A DNA stretch of 64,000 nucleotides. Origin: Paragonimus westermani. Taxonomy: Eukaryota; Platyhelminthes; Trematoda; Plagiorchiida; Troglotrematidae. The position numbers and the translations under genes are program-made. The notes beneath the pieces were generated by a model, which was given only the letters and a program-made list of their open reading frames with translations, did not search any database and was not told where the DNA came from. The stretch covers positions 151,502 through 215,501 of the forward strand of contig QNGE01000127.1 of NCBI GenBank assembly GCA_008508345.1. The letters run 5' to 3'. Positions within the stretch are counted from its first letter, which is position 1. Each line of letters begins with the position of its first letter. Shown here in pieces: positions 1-10,039 of the stretch.

Positions 1-594
1 TCCACCGCCTTCCGAATTTCCCCGCGCCGGGGTCGGATGCATCTAGTCTGCTGTAGTCTTTTACTTTCACTTGGTCTCCGATCCTGAACGGGTGCCATTA
101 ATGCGTGTTGTGTTTCATATCATATCTCCGCTTATTTCGTCGTTGCCTTTCTGTTGTTTGTTCAAGCGCACGGTGTTCCAGGTTTTGTCGTTCTCGCGGT
201 AATTACGGTCCATCTCTGTCTATTGGCACGCAGACATTCAAGAGAACTTTTGCCTCCCTTCCGTATGTGAGTTCAAATGGCGAACTTTCTGATGGTTGGG
301 AACAGTGGTGTTGTTTGTAGCTCGGGTTGATGGTTTTGGTATTCATATGTTCGCCGAGCTTGGCATTTAGGTTGCAAACGTTTCATCACCAGGCGAGGTG
401 ACATCATCAGTACGAACTCTCAGCTTTTGCATGTTTGGTTGTGCGATATCCAAATACAACATCCGGTAGTCCGTATTCTCAATTAGTGCCTCTACTGTTC
501 AGCCATTCCTTCATTGTACGATTGAACCACTCCGTCAATCCGTTCGTTTGTGGATGATACGGCGATGTTCTCAGGCGCTGAATCCTTCAATTTC
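1..594 (-). pseudogene. Gypsy integrase, end of core and C-terminal domain
   Basis: Between about 500 and 560 the minus strand reads PYHPQTNGLTEWFNRTMKEW, which supplies the third catalytic residue (Glu) of the DDE triad. Further on come FGYRTTKHA (about 440), then after two TGA stops SPFELTYGREA (about 270) and an in-frame TAA. Finally WHPFRIGDQVKV with GAGKFGRRW reaches base 1. The last is the SH3-like C-terminal DNA-binding domain found before the 3' LTR in Gypsy elements. At least four stops break this stretch. Confidence 0.88.
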
Positions 595-1971
595 TCAGCG
601 CCCCGCAAAACACGGACCTTGGTCCGTGATAACTCTGTGCGGTATTCCAAAGCGAGCCACGACTTTGCTTACGAGAGCGTGTGCCACCGTTCCGCTCGTT
701 TGATCCACCGTTGGAATGGCTTCCACCCATCGTGTGAAATGGCCAATCATAACGACTATGTAGCGATTTTCCTTCGAGTTTGTTGGGAGTGGACCAAAAA
801 TGTCTATGCCCCACGTGTGAGCAGCCTCCTCTGTCACGATCGATTGTATTGGCCGCGCTGTGGTCACTGTCTCTCGGTTCTTTTGGCAATTGGGGCAGGC
901 TCGAATGAAATCAATCACATCTTTCCGCATCATGGGCCAAAATACCCTCCGCCGCAGCAGTTCGAACACGCGTTCTCGTCCCATGTGGACATCTGTGTGT
1001 GCAAGTCGAATTACCCGGTCCCTCTGGTCCACTGGAATAAATGGCAATCTCCGAGGTCGAAGCCCCTTCTGCACCTCCACATCAACGACAAGTTGACCGT
1101 TCTCCAGGTGTAGCCGGTCCCAGATCTGTAGCAGCTCGTTCAATCCCGGAGTCAACGTCTTGGGTTTGGTACCTGCCAGTAGATGTTCACATACTTCGCG
1201 TACTTGAGGGTCTTGCTGCTGATTGACCAAGAGGTCTTTATCGGCTACCAATGCTGCGTTCACGGGTATGGCTTCAGTCGGCAGCTCACTTTCCTGTATC
1301 GGTCGCGATAGTGCATCAGGTACCTCATTGTTCGTGCCGTTGACATGTCCGATAGTGAAGTTGAACTCCTGTAGCCGAAGTGCCCAGCGTGCCAGTCGTC
1401 CGCGCGGATCCTTCGCCGTCTTCAGCCAGATCAGGGGTTTGTGGTCGGTCTCAACATGGAAGGTGGTCGCAATCAGATAGGTCCTCCACTTCTCCAACGC
1501 CCAGACGATAGCCAAGCATTCTTTCTCCGTTGTAGAATACTTTCTCTCTGCTCCCGTCAGTACTCGGCTGGCATACTCAATTGTCCCTGACGGTTGTGAA
1601 AGAGTTGCCCCAATTCCGATATCACTCGCATCAACTGACACCGTGAATGGTTCATTCAGTTTGGGGATCGTTAGGCACCGTCGAATGCCCCCAGCATCCT
1701 GTTTGAGTTCGTTGAACGCCACCTCCAAGTCCTCGGTCCATACAAATTTCCTGTCCTTCCTCAGCAGTTGAAACAGTGGATATGCCTTCTGCGAGAACCC
1801 CGGCATAAATTTCGAGTCGTAACCAACCATTCCGAGAAAACACCTCAGTTGCCGCTTCGACTTAGGTGTTGGGAAGTTCTTGATGGCTGTCAGCTTCTCC
1901 GGCAATGGTTGGATTTTCCCATTGCAACCGTACGTCCCAAGCAGACGATTGAACTGCGGCCTATTTAGCAC
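595..1971 (-). pseudogene. Gypsy RT connection, RNase H and integrase (zinc and core domains)
   Basis: This is the longest open frame in the window, about 458 codons. It starts in the RT connection region (FLGMVGYDSKFMPGF). RNase H follows, with SVDASDIGIGA (first catalytic Asp), the TEKECLAIVWALEKW helix and TDHKPLIWL. Next comes the RNase H C-terminal phrase VPDALSRP, then the integrase HHCC zinc domain ending CPNC. The integrase core carries the first catalytic Asp in WGIDIFGPLP and the second in VITDQGPCF. The frame ends shortly after the second Asp; the catalytic Glu is recovered in another frame downstream. There is no ATG at the start, as expected inside a polyprotein. Confidence 0.95.
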
Positions 1972-2628
1972 TTCTTACTACTCAGTTTTATGTCAGCTGC
2001 GTCGATCGGCCGCAACACTGCACGCAGTCTGTCTACGTGTTTCGACACTGTCTAGGAGAACACAACGATGTCGTCTCCGTATACGGTTACTCCCTCCTGA
2101 TCCTTCAGAGTGCGAAGCAAGAGACGTGTGTAGGTGGCTCGAGCATTGCACAGACCAAACGGCATCCTAAGGAACTCGTACCGCTGTCCGTTCACACAAA
2201 AGGCAGTCTTCGCTCTGTCCTTCGGTGCCATTGGCATTTGCCAGTAACCGGAACGCAAATCAATGAGGGTTAGTACTCTAGCCTCGTGTAGGTGCGCAAA
2301 TATCTCCTCCATCTGCGGTATCGGGAAAGCATCTTTGATCGTCACTTGGTTAAGCTCTCTGAAGTCGACACAGAATCGGTAGGTTCCATATGCCTTCCTC
2401 GTCAACACGACCGGTGAAGAAAATGGGCTGGTTGTCCTTCGAATAATTCCTTTCTTTAACATCTCCTTTAACTGCCTCTCCACTTCCGGAATCAAATTGA
2501 ATGGTATCTTCCGGTATACTGGTCTGCATTCCCCTTCAGGTTGTAAGTCAACCGAACGTTCCATCCAGGTACAGAACCCGTATTTATTGTCCGCTTTAGT
2601 GAACAAGTCGGCAAATTCATTAACACAC
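1972..2628 (-). pseudogene. Gypsy reverse transcriptase, fingers and palm
   Basis: An RVT_1-type RT core. It shows the thumb-entry helix (VERQLKEMLKKGII), the catalytic LIDLRSGYWQ motif with the first Asp, the MPFGLCNA motif and the catalytic box VYGDDIVVFS. Ty3/Gypsy elements usually have Leu, Val, Ala or Ile between Tyr and the Asp pair, so YGDD is unusual. An amber stop follows FS directly at about 2051, where related elements have Lys. The frame changes after the SSKKC phrase near 1975. RT copies the element RNA into DNA in the cytoplasm. Confidence 0.93.
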
Positions 2629-3158
2629 TGCTAGATGGCTGGGATCGGACATTCAGGCAGAGATTTTACTGACACGCTGCCCATTCTGCACTGATCCTTG
2701 GTCTCTTCTTGGTGCAACTTCACGACAGCACTATCAACATGCAGCTCTTTCCTTCCCATGTCTACGCTTGCTTTCAACCGACGTAGCAGATCAGCGCCTA
2801 TTATCGTCTCTTCCACACTGTCAATCACTAACGTTGCGTGGCGTAGCCTGGCACCACCTATCTGGACCTAAGCGTTCAGACTCCCCAGGACTTTTAGCAC
2901 CGTCCCTCCGACCGTAACTACAAGCCAGTTACCGGACCTAATGGGCAATCCTCGCACTTTGCCTGTAATCGAAGCACCCGCTCCTGTATCTACTATCGCA
3001 CTTTTTCGCTCCCCCTCGATGAGGACTCTTACACGTGGAACGCCCCTTTGGCATCCCGTTACTACCGAAAAACAAGGATAAAACGTCTGTTTTAGCATTG
3101 GCGGCAAAGTGTCCCACCCCGTTACAAACAAAACAATGATTACGACGCGGTTGCTCAC
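2629..3158 (-). pseudogene. Gypsy aspartic protease and linker to RT
   Basis: This frame contains VDTGAGASI near 2980, the catalytic DTGA signature of retropepsins, followed by the hydrophobic flap-like stretch NWLVVTVGG. The protease would cleave Gag-Pol. The same frame continues through an amber stop near 2868 into a linker (2631-2828) with the phrase IIGADLLRRL, which resembles the ILG/IIGAD motif near the C-terminus of retropepsins. It reaches RT after a second amber stop near 2630. The frame differs from gag, consistent either with the programmed frameshift common in this group or with decay. Confidence 0.85.
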
Positions 3159-3842
3159 GTGGTCGTCTTACTTGTTCTTCTCTTGGTTCCCCATGCGTCT
3201 TTAAACCTTCCACGGCCTTTGACAGTTGCTCCACTTTATGCTCGAGCTCCCTGACTCCCAGCCGTCCAACTTGCGTCCGTGCAGTTTGGCGCTGCGCATT
3301 TCCGACAAGGCGTTCAATGTCCGTGATTCCACAAGACTCGGCCATTCGAACGTTATCCTGCAAATCTGGCGACAAACTCTGGATAAACCGCTCCCTCACC
3401 AATCTGTCCTTCGTTTTCTCATCTGCCTCCGGTGGGCCCAGCGTCGACTGTCGTAATAAATATTGATAATAAACCATAGGGTCCTGAGTGCCGCAAAATC
3501 TGGAACCGTAAAACTGATCCATTGCTCGTTGTCGGCCTTGTTCCTTTGTAACCTCGTGAATCAGCGTGTTTCTTGATATGTTGTTGCGGCCTTTGTCGGT
3601 TTGCTCAAAGTATAGACAGCTTTCGCGCGTCCAGTGAGCAGCGTTCCCAATGCTGCCAAAAGTTGTGGTTCACTTTTCAACCCATTGCACGTCGCAATCG
3701 CCTCAACTTCTGACAGCCACTCTTCCACATCTTCGTTCGCAAACTGATTTAGCCAAGGCAAATTCATTACGTTGTCCTGGGCAAGGCACCAGCGTAGTGA
3801 GAAAGCACAATCTTTATTGTCCAAATCGCCAGTCACATGCAA
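2938..3842 (-). pseudogene. Gypsy gag (capsid/nucleocapsid), frameshifted
   Basis: Two overlapping-style open frames make up a gag polyprotein. The first (3561-3842) holds a capsid-like start with the phrase WLSEVEAIA. The second (2938-3522) continues the capsid and runs into a basic, Arg-rich stretch and a nucleocapsid zinc knuckle. The frames differ, with the break near 3525-3560. The knuckle begins CFVC and has the His at the correct spacing (C-X2-C-X4-H), but the fourth ligand is Ala instead of Cys. That lies exactly where the frame changes toward protease, so the lost Cys and the frame change may be one event. Gag forms the virus-like particle in which the element is reverse transcribed. 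Confidence 0.85.
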
Positions 3843-3938
3843 CGCGCGCTCATTCGTTTATGAGTCATAATCCCAACGCACAACACCCCCCGGTTTCCGT
3901 TCACACGTCGTGTGCACTTCTGACCAGTTCGCGTGTGT

Positions 3939-4192
3939 GATCGGCGCCTTCTATCGTCGGTTTTCCGCTTGCTATCCCTCGTCTGCTTGTCCGATTCCCT
4001 TGCGCGATGGCTCGCCCTGCTGCTCATGCCGACCGCCATCCACCCAATGTTGGTCTTGACGGTATTCCAACATCGTGTCGAGATGTTCCTCTAAATGTTG
4101 GAAAAACCACGCCTCCGATCTGGCCGTCTGTCGTATTTCGCCTGCCCTGCCTCGCCCGTTGGTCCGATTCAGTCGAGCGATGACTCATCCGG
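3939..4192 (-). repeat. Diverged tandem duplication in the Gypsy leader
   Basis: The stretches 3939-4018 and about 4117-4192 look alike. Both contain a gatc-ggcc/cgcc start, a ccctcgtc/ccctgcct run, a ttgtccgatt/ttggtccgatt core and a gcgcgatggctc/gagcgatgactc end. In the minus-strand reading, both encode an Arg/Ser-rich run around SHR--ESD. They are about 175 bases apart. This is an eye alignment with several small gaps. Confidence 0.45.
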
Positions 4193-4307
4193 TCGCGCAC
4201 GTTGCTCTTGATCCGATCGCAGCCGGCTTTGGAACGTAACTCCCCCGCGTTGAGGTGTTCGGCGGAGCGTTCGAAAACTCGCACCTCCGGCCTGACAATC
4301 CACCACA

Positions 4308-5304
4308 NNNNNNNNNNNNNNNNNNNNNNNNNNNNNNNNNNNNNNNNNNNNNNNNNNNNNNNNNNNNNNNNNNNNNNNNNNNNNNNNNNNNNNNNNNNNN
4401 NNNNNNNNNNNNNNNNNNNNNNNNNNNNNNNNNNNNNNNNNNNNNNNNNNNNNNNNNNNNNNNNNNNNNNNNNNNNNNNNNNNNNNNNNNNNNNNNNNNN
4501 NNNNNNNNNNNNNNNNNNNNNNNNNNNNNNNNNNNNNNNNNNNNNNNNNNNNNNNNNNNNNNNNNNNNNNNNNNNNNNNNNNNNNNNNNNNNNNNNNNNN
4601 NNNNNNNNNNNNNNNNNNNNNNNNNNNNNNNNNNNNNNNNNNNNNNNNNNNNNNNNNNNNNNNNNNNNNNNNNNNNNNNNNNNNNNNNNNNNNNNNNNNN
4701 NNNNNNNNNNNNNNNNNNNNNNNNNNNNNNNNNNNNNNNNNNNNNNNNNNNNNNNNNNNNNNNNNNNNNNNNNNNNNNNNNNNNNNNNNNNNNNNNNNNN
4801 NNNNNNNNNNNNNNNNNNNNNNNNNNNNNNNNNNNNNNNNNNNNNNNNNNNNNNNNNNNNNNNNNNNNNNNNNNNNNNNNNNNNNNNNNNNNNNNNNNNN
4901 NNNNNNNNNNNNNNNNNNNNNNNNNNNNNNNNNNNNNNNNNNNNNNNNNNNNNNNNNNNNNNNNNNNNNNNNNNNNNNNNNNNNNNNNNNNNNNNNNNNN
5001 NNNNNNNNNNNNNNNNNNNNNNNNNNNNNNNNNNNNNNNNNNNNNNNNNNNNNNNNNNNNNNNNNNNNNNNNNNNNNNNNNNNNNNNNNNNNNNNNNNNN
5101 NNNNNNNNNNNNNNNNNNNNNNNNNNNNNNNNNNNNNNNNNNNNNNNNNNNNNNNNNNNNNNNNNNNNNNNNNNNNNNNNNNNNNNNNNNNNNNNNNNNN
5201 NNNNNNNNNNNNNNNNNNNNNNNNNNNNNNNNNNNNNNNNNNNNNNNNNNNNNNNNNNNNNNNNNNNNNNNNNNNNNNNNNNNNNNNNNNNNNNNNNNNN
5301 NNNN
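4308..5304. other. Assembly gap (997 N)
   Basis: A run of undetermined bases lies in the leader or LTR zone of the Gypsy element. Repeats at the gap edges, including the diverged leader duplication at 3939-4192, may be the reason the assembly failed here. Long translations crossing it are meaningless. Confidence 1.
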
Positions 5305-5479
5305 ACAAAGGTGGAGCATCGTTAGTTTACAAAAACAAAGCGAACTCTGCAGATGCATGCCGAACCGGAGCGAGAGCTACTCTCAAAGAGTGTGTGATGT
5401 GTGAGCTGTCAGGAGATGCCTCATGTACAAATCATGCGGAACGCATAGTCATGTAAAATGGCACAAAACAGCTAATATG

Positions 5480-5942
5480 TGCAGTGATCATTACTGTCTG
5501 AATAATTAATCGGGATGCGGTATCTGGAAGATACTTGTGAAGCTTGGTTTATTGGGGACTAGTTAGGACGGATTGAGATTTTTGCAGTGTTACCACAAAG
5601 GTTTATATACACGGGGTGACGTATAATGTGTGTGGGATTGTTCTGTCAACCTTTTTGCTGGAAAAGAATTAGGGATACGTGAAAACGTAAGACGGGTAAG
5701 TTTTGGGGAAATTATCCGATGAGTTAATTGGTGTAAGTCTGATTCAGCACCCCTAAAATCACCGGGTCAAGTTTACTGGCAGAATTAAAAAAGTGCCTGG
5801 GTGATTTCGGGCGTTTTGCTGACAAGGACGACCGAAGAAAAGGAGAGTGCACAGCCAAATACTGTGGGGCTTGTAGCAGTTGGAATGGAGGAGTGAGGGA
5901 TTTCCTCACGAACAAAAATAGCCTACGCAATTGGACATAACA
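5480..5942 (-). repeat. Possible 5' LTR of the Gypsy element
   Basis: On the minus strand this stretch begins TGTTATGTCC, a plausible TG LTR start, at 5942. It has a TATA box (GTATATAAAC, 5601-5610) about 335 bases in, and an AATAAA polyadenylation signal at 5548-5553, about 50 bases after the TATA box. That order and spacing fits U3-R of an LTR, and it lies upstream of gag in the right orientation. The 3' end (CA), target duplication and primer-binding site were not found and may be in the gap. It could also be an unrelated promoter-like stretch. Confidence 0.35.
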
Positions 5943-6888
5943 AACGCACTTTATCGGACAGTGTCAAATTGCACAACAAAGGTTGTGACAATTGTCTTTC
6001 CATTCTAAGTGGTTGCTGCATACCTACGCGTTAAAACAAAATTTGCATTGTAGAAACCGGTGTATATTTGTAAAGGCTTGATGTGGCGCAGCCAAGCCTG
6101 CACCGTTATTTTTTATTCGCATGATGGTTATGTGATGTTGCACGTGCCGCGCGCTCCCCGTCGACACTCCATCATTGGTTTTGGTTATTTGTGCAACTAG
6201 TGTTCTAGTTATATGACTGTCCATTGACTTACTTAGTTGTTTCCGTTCGGCCATCAGAATTCGGCTCAATCAGACGGCGTATGTAATTGACTTGGAAGCA
6301 TGCTGTGTCCACGGAGACACTTTTATAGTTCTACATCCGATGTAGTCGCGGGGACGCTTATTGATGCTGTAGCGACGGAACTGTGCATGCGGTTACGCTG
6401 TGCAAGATAATTTGTTTTGCTCAACCTACCTGACAGAATACCCCTCTTTTCCATGAAAAGATCTTACTCAAATCCAGTTGGATGTAAGAACATGAGTGCT
6501 ACTGTTTAAGACTTCGCAATAAGGTACAGCAGAATCACTGTCCATTGTTGCCACAGTTCGCAAGGCAACCATAGTTACTCAGAGCACTGGAAGAAGAAAA
6601 TTATATGCCCCTGATAATGACGCGGCTGCGCGAGCATAGTCAGGGGACTTTCTCTCCGTTGTTTGGAGTAATCGGAAATATCAACGGCAAACCCAAAACA
6701 CTCGAACAATGCTCTGAATCAACGGTAAGACCTGTAATGTGCATTCCAGAGAACAGTATTTCGGCTTTGCAATGTAAGGGTGAACCAAAGGAACTTTGCG
6801 AGCGTCATGAGTCTGGTTCTTAGAACCATATTCTACGAAACAACGCTTCACAGGTAAAACTGCACAAGTTGTTTTCCGCTGCTTCCAG
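5943..6888. other. No recognisable gene
   Basis: Only short open frames occur here, on both strands, without recognised motifs. A 72-codon plus frame at 6605-6823 and its minus shadow have no familiar domain. Confidence 0.5.
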
Positions 6889-7004
6889 GTCAACCTACTA
6901 TTATACTAAGGATCACGGTTACCATCCATGCTCCAACATTTATCCGCCTACCCAAAATATGAGTGCTACTAGGAACCAAGTTCCCAATATGTATACTCCG
7001 GCAG
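6889..7004 (+). CDS. Possible internal exon, Tyr/Pro/Asn-rich
   Basis: A pyrimidine-rich acceptor (ttgttttccgctgcttccag) ends at 6888, and a consensus-perfect donor (gcag|gtacgt) follows 7004. The 116 bases between are open in one frame with one leading and one trailing base, encoding 38 residues such as STYYYTKDHGYHPC and NMYTPA. The frame stays open past the donor to 7135 with the same Tyr/Pro/Ser/His-rich composition, so an unspliced longer exon is also possible. Such composition is common in low-complexity regions of transcription factors and RNA-binding proteins, but no domain is visible. Not recognised. Confidence 0.4.
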
Positions 7005-7284
7005 GTACGTCGTCACCGTATTATGTCAGCGACTCAAATGTCCACCAATCCGGTCCTTTTTTATTGCACCCCCCGATATTTCCTCAACCGCCAACTGACC
7101 CCCTCCCCCACTCCCACTCTGTCATCCTACCATAATGGAACTATTCCATTACTTCCTATTATGAAGTGAAACGTTTACAACGTCCACTTGAATATGAGCA
7201 GAAACTTGGTACATTCCTTAGATGAGGCCACTCCATTTGGTATTTCGCAACCCATAGCTCCATCTGTCATGAAGTTATTTGGCA

Positions 7285-8361
7285 GTTCATCTGCTGTATC
7301 TAACAAAACAATTTCGTAAGTTTATTAATAGTGAACGCAAGATCCTTGGTTGGTAAGATGCACATTTCCAAACCCTTTGTTTTTTATCTAATCCCCACAT
7401 CATTCTCGTAACTGAGACGTGGTGCTCTCCTGACACCCCAGATAACCAGATGAGCATCGTAAGATACCACATGTTTCGTAGGGGTCGCCTCACAGGAAGA
7501 TGAGGTGGATGCATCATTTACCTGAAGGCCCTGCTTTCCGCAGTAACACTTGATGAGCCTATTCGCCATAAACTCGAGGACTCGTTGTGATTAGTGGTTT
7601 CTATTGGTTCTCGCAAGCTACTTATAGGATGCATGTGCAGACCGCCTAATGCTGCAAACAATGATTCGACTGACCTTATGGAGTTAACAAATCATGTGCC
7701 CAACATGCCCTCTGAACACAAACTAATAGGCGGTGACTTAAACATGCCTAATATCTCCTGGACCTCATTATCTGCTCCAGCAAAACAGACCAAATTTCTT
7801 TCATGCATTCAGCTGAATGGTTGAAACCATCATGTCCTAAAGCCCACCAGAAAGAGGCATATTTTGGATCTTATATGTACCATGGGCGTTTCGTCTGTGG
7901 TGATATCTGTTCTGCAACAATTTCCAGGAGGCGACCACAATGTCGTCAAATGTCTGTTTGATTTCAATATGGCCACCATACCGACAGTTGTATTCTACCG
8001 TCCGATCAAATTCATTGATTGGAATGCCTTCTCCCAACAAATATCCTTGAATTGGAATACCTTCTTTCACACATCGGACCCAAGCATAGTGACCGGAGAT
8101 TTTATCAGACATCTAACGTTTTGCATCGACGTGTTGGCCCCCATTAAATCAAAACCTGTCGGCTTGCATGTACAAAATGAAATCCTTACTGCGAAAGAGA
8201 CTGACAGGCTTAAAATGCTCAAGTTGAGGAACAGAAGAACACGACACTTTTCCCTGGTGATGCAAATGAGCAAAACGATTGGACACAAAACGCTAGACGC
8301 GACGCCGTCATATAGACGAAGAGAACTGCGTAGTGAGCAGAGAGGCATGAAATTAGTGTAA
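7285..8361 (+). pseudogene. CR1-like LINE, apurinic endonuclease domain (5' part of ORF2)
   Basis: One plus frame, broken by several TGA stops and one TAA, holds an endonuclease/exonuclease/phosphatase domain. In order come ILVTETWCSPDTPDN (catalytic Glu), a Gly-rich GGCIIYLK strand, LIGCMCRPPNAAN, GGDLNMPNISW (catalytic Asp-X-Asn) and FPGGDHNVV. The last is normally SDH; Asp and His are kept and the Ser is Gly. The downstream 100 residues are the basic linker to RT. At least two stops look like TGG-to-TGA changes. This domain nicks target DNA for target-primed reverse transcription. No RT domain follows, so the copy is broken or 3'-deleted. Confidence 0.85.
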
Positions 8362-9110
8362 ATGATGGGACAGAGAAATTCTATGAAGTTCCAGAAATCA
8401 ACTCATCATTTCCCGAATGAATCCCAAGTGCATAGGAAAATGCCACAACAAATAGTAGATAGGGTTATATGTCCCAATAATCATAGCAAATAGTAATGTC
8501 GCATGAAGTCTTCGCCAAAAAATCCGCATACACATTGTCTGTCATATTAAATGTTATAACCCCACATTTTCTCATTTCATGTGTGAAATTACGTTCTCTT
8601 TCCCGATCCCCATATTATTCGTTGAGCGAGAAAATTTCTCTACCACGGATGGACGCACGGAACTTCGTCCCAGCCGAACGGTTCGTGAGATGTTCAAATT
8701 CTTAACGTTTTCGAGCAATCGACAAAATCCTGCGTTCAATTCAGCCTAATCGGTCGCTGGACTTTGGGATTTTTGCCCTGACATTTCTCCGGGCACCAGT
8801 TTTATCCATTAATGACGAAACACCTCAAAGGTGCGTTTGGGCCTTCTTTCAGGAGTGACCTGGAAGTATTTAAAAAATTGTCCCTCCCAACTCTGTAAAT
8901 GGTAAATTAGTGTAACATCTTATTTTTGGGGACAGAATATGTGAATCGAGTGAACTATCTCCTTCCATGTTGCGTTCGTCAAAGTTCCATAAACTACAGT
9001 CAGTTGCCTTTTGACAACGTCCTTCTTGAAGGCCAGCTTCACGATTGTGCTACTGTTTAATTATTCATTTTTGTTTCCTTCGTAAATATCTGCAGTGATC
9101 GCGCGTAACC
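8362..9110 (+). other. Decayed LINE linker or intergenic DNA
   Basis: Beyond the endonuclease linker the frame breaks up. Short open pieces (for example 8496-8705) show no RT motif. This stretch may be the eroded remainder of the CR1-like copy. Confidence 0.35.
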
Positions 9111-9253
9111 CAGCGTGCTTCTCACATATGCGTCGGGAAATATATTTCATTATTATTATTATCATTATTTCCTAGGATTAATCTTTCGTTCAATTCGTAC
9201 GTTACATGTCTGTCATCTTCAAGCGCATTCATTGATAGTGAGCATTCGTCACC

Positions 9254-9640
9254 TCAAATATTCTGGCACACAATTAACCTGGCCACAATTACCTGCCCAT
9301 TATGAAGTGCAAAAGGAAGTGGCCCCGAAAGAATGGACAATAATCTCGTGCTTGTCTGGTTAGCCAGACATTGCTTTATTACTAAACCAAGAAAACTCAC
9401 GGCACACCGGTCTCTTTCGGGAACCTTCATTTGTAAAAATTTTTTCTCTATGTCTGCGGACAAGGCTATCAAGCCCTTTGGGAGCGGTACCAATACACCC
9501 ATTGGGCTATTCGTAAGGACTGGTCCTTACAGCGTGATTTTTTTCACAGTGGTGCCTTTGTATTCCCCCGGTCAGCCAAATACTATCTGCACCTTCTCAG
9601 GCTTCTTCGGATTCAGCACCAGCTGATGGGGGTAAGTATC
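9254..9640 (-). pseudogene. BEL/Pao reverse transcriptase, N-terminal part
   Basis: The frame opens with YPHQLVLNPKKPEKVQIVFG, then a Tyr-Lys-Gly-Thr phrase, a stop, GPVLTNSPMGVL and GLIALSADIEKKFLQMKVPE followed by RDRCAVSFL. This is the Pao RT entry (HHPVxxPxKP, RVVFDxAAxYKGTSLN, GPDLxNxLxGVLxRFR) with the first catalytic Asp in the ADIEKMFLQ motif, here ADIEKKFLQ. Beyond SFL the similarity is lost, and the palm YxDD box is absent. The frame simply decays or is interrupted by another insertion. Confidence 0.88.
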
Positions 9641-10039
9641 ACTGGCGGCGGGTCTTCTTCTCACCGATTTCAATCCTCAGTACATAAACTTTGGTCACGT
9701 GTCTTAATGATATTGTTATATTTACGTGCCAATTGATTATTACGGGAAAGGCTCCCACCCAGAAAATCTGAACATACCCGAGCCAACCATCAGTTATCAA
9801 GAAAGGCACACACTGTCAAAATGCCACGGCAAGCCACTCCGGTACCGTCCGTCTTTGAGCGTGGCAGTGGACCGTACAACACGTTCAGCTCGTTCATAAT
9901 CACATGAGCTAACCAGCTATTGGATAATCAGCGCTCGACAAACTGTAGGGCGAGTATTCGCTAAACCAATTATTCTAGCGCAGCACCCCTTAAACAATGA
10001 AATCCGGACTTTCTGTTTGTTGAGATCGACATGAAGCCT

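Larger units (their letters stand above)
1..4300 (-). mobile_element. Ty3/Gypsy LTR retrotransposon, degenerate, cut by window edge
   Basis: Reading the minus strand from right to left gives gag, aspartic protease, reverse transcriptase, RNase H and integrase in that order, the classic Ty3/Gypsy arrangement. The integrase C-terminal domain is still open at base 1, so the 3' end and 3' LTR lie outside the window. At least four reading-frame changes and several in-frame stops separate the domains, so this copy is unlikely to be autonomous. Residue similarity to living Gypsy elements is nonetheless high, so the copy may be fairly young, or some breaks may be assembly errors next to the gap. The leader is interrupted by the assembly gap at 4308. 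Confidence 0.95.

Noticed and set aside
550..1113. 187-codon plus-strand frame opposite the Gypsy integrase
   Set aside because: It is the shadow of the minus-strand integrase frame, whose motifs are unmistakable; the plus frame has none.
4024..5404. Very long open frames on both strands across 4024-5404
   Set aside because: They are produced by translating the run of N; no real sequence supports them.
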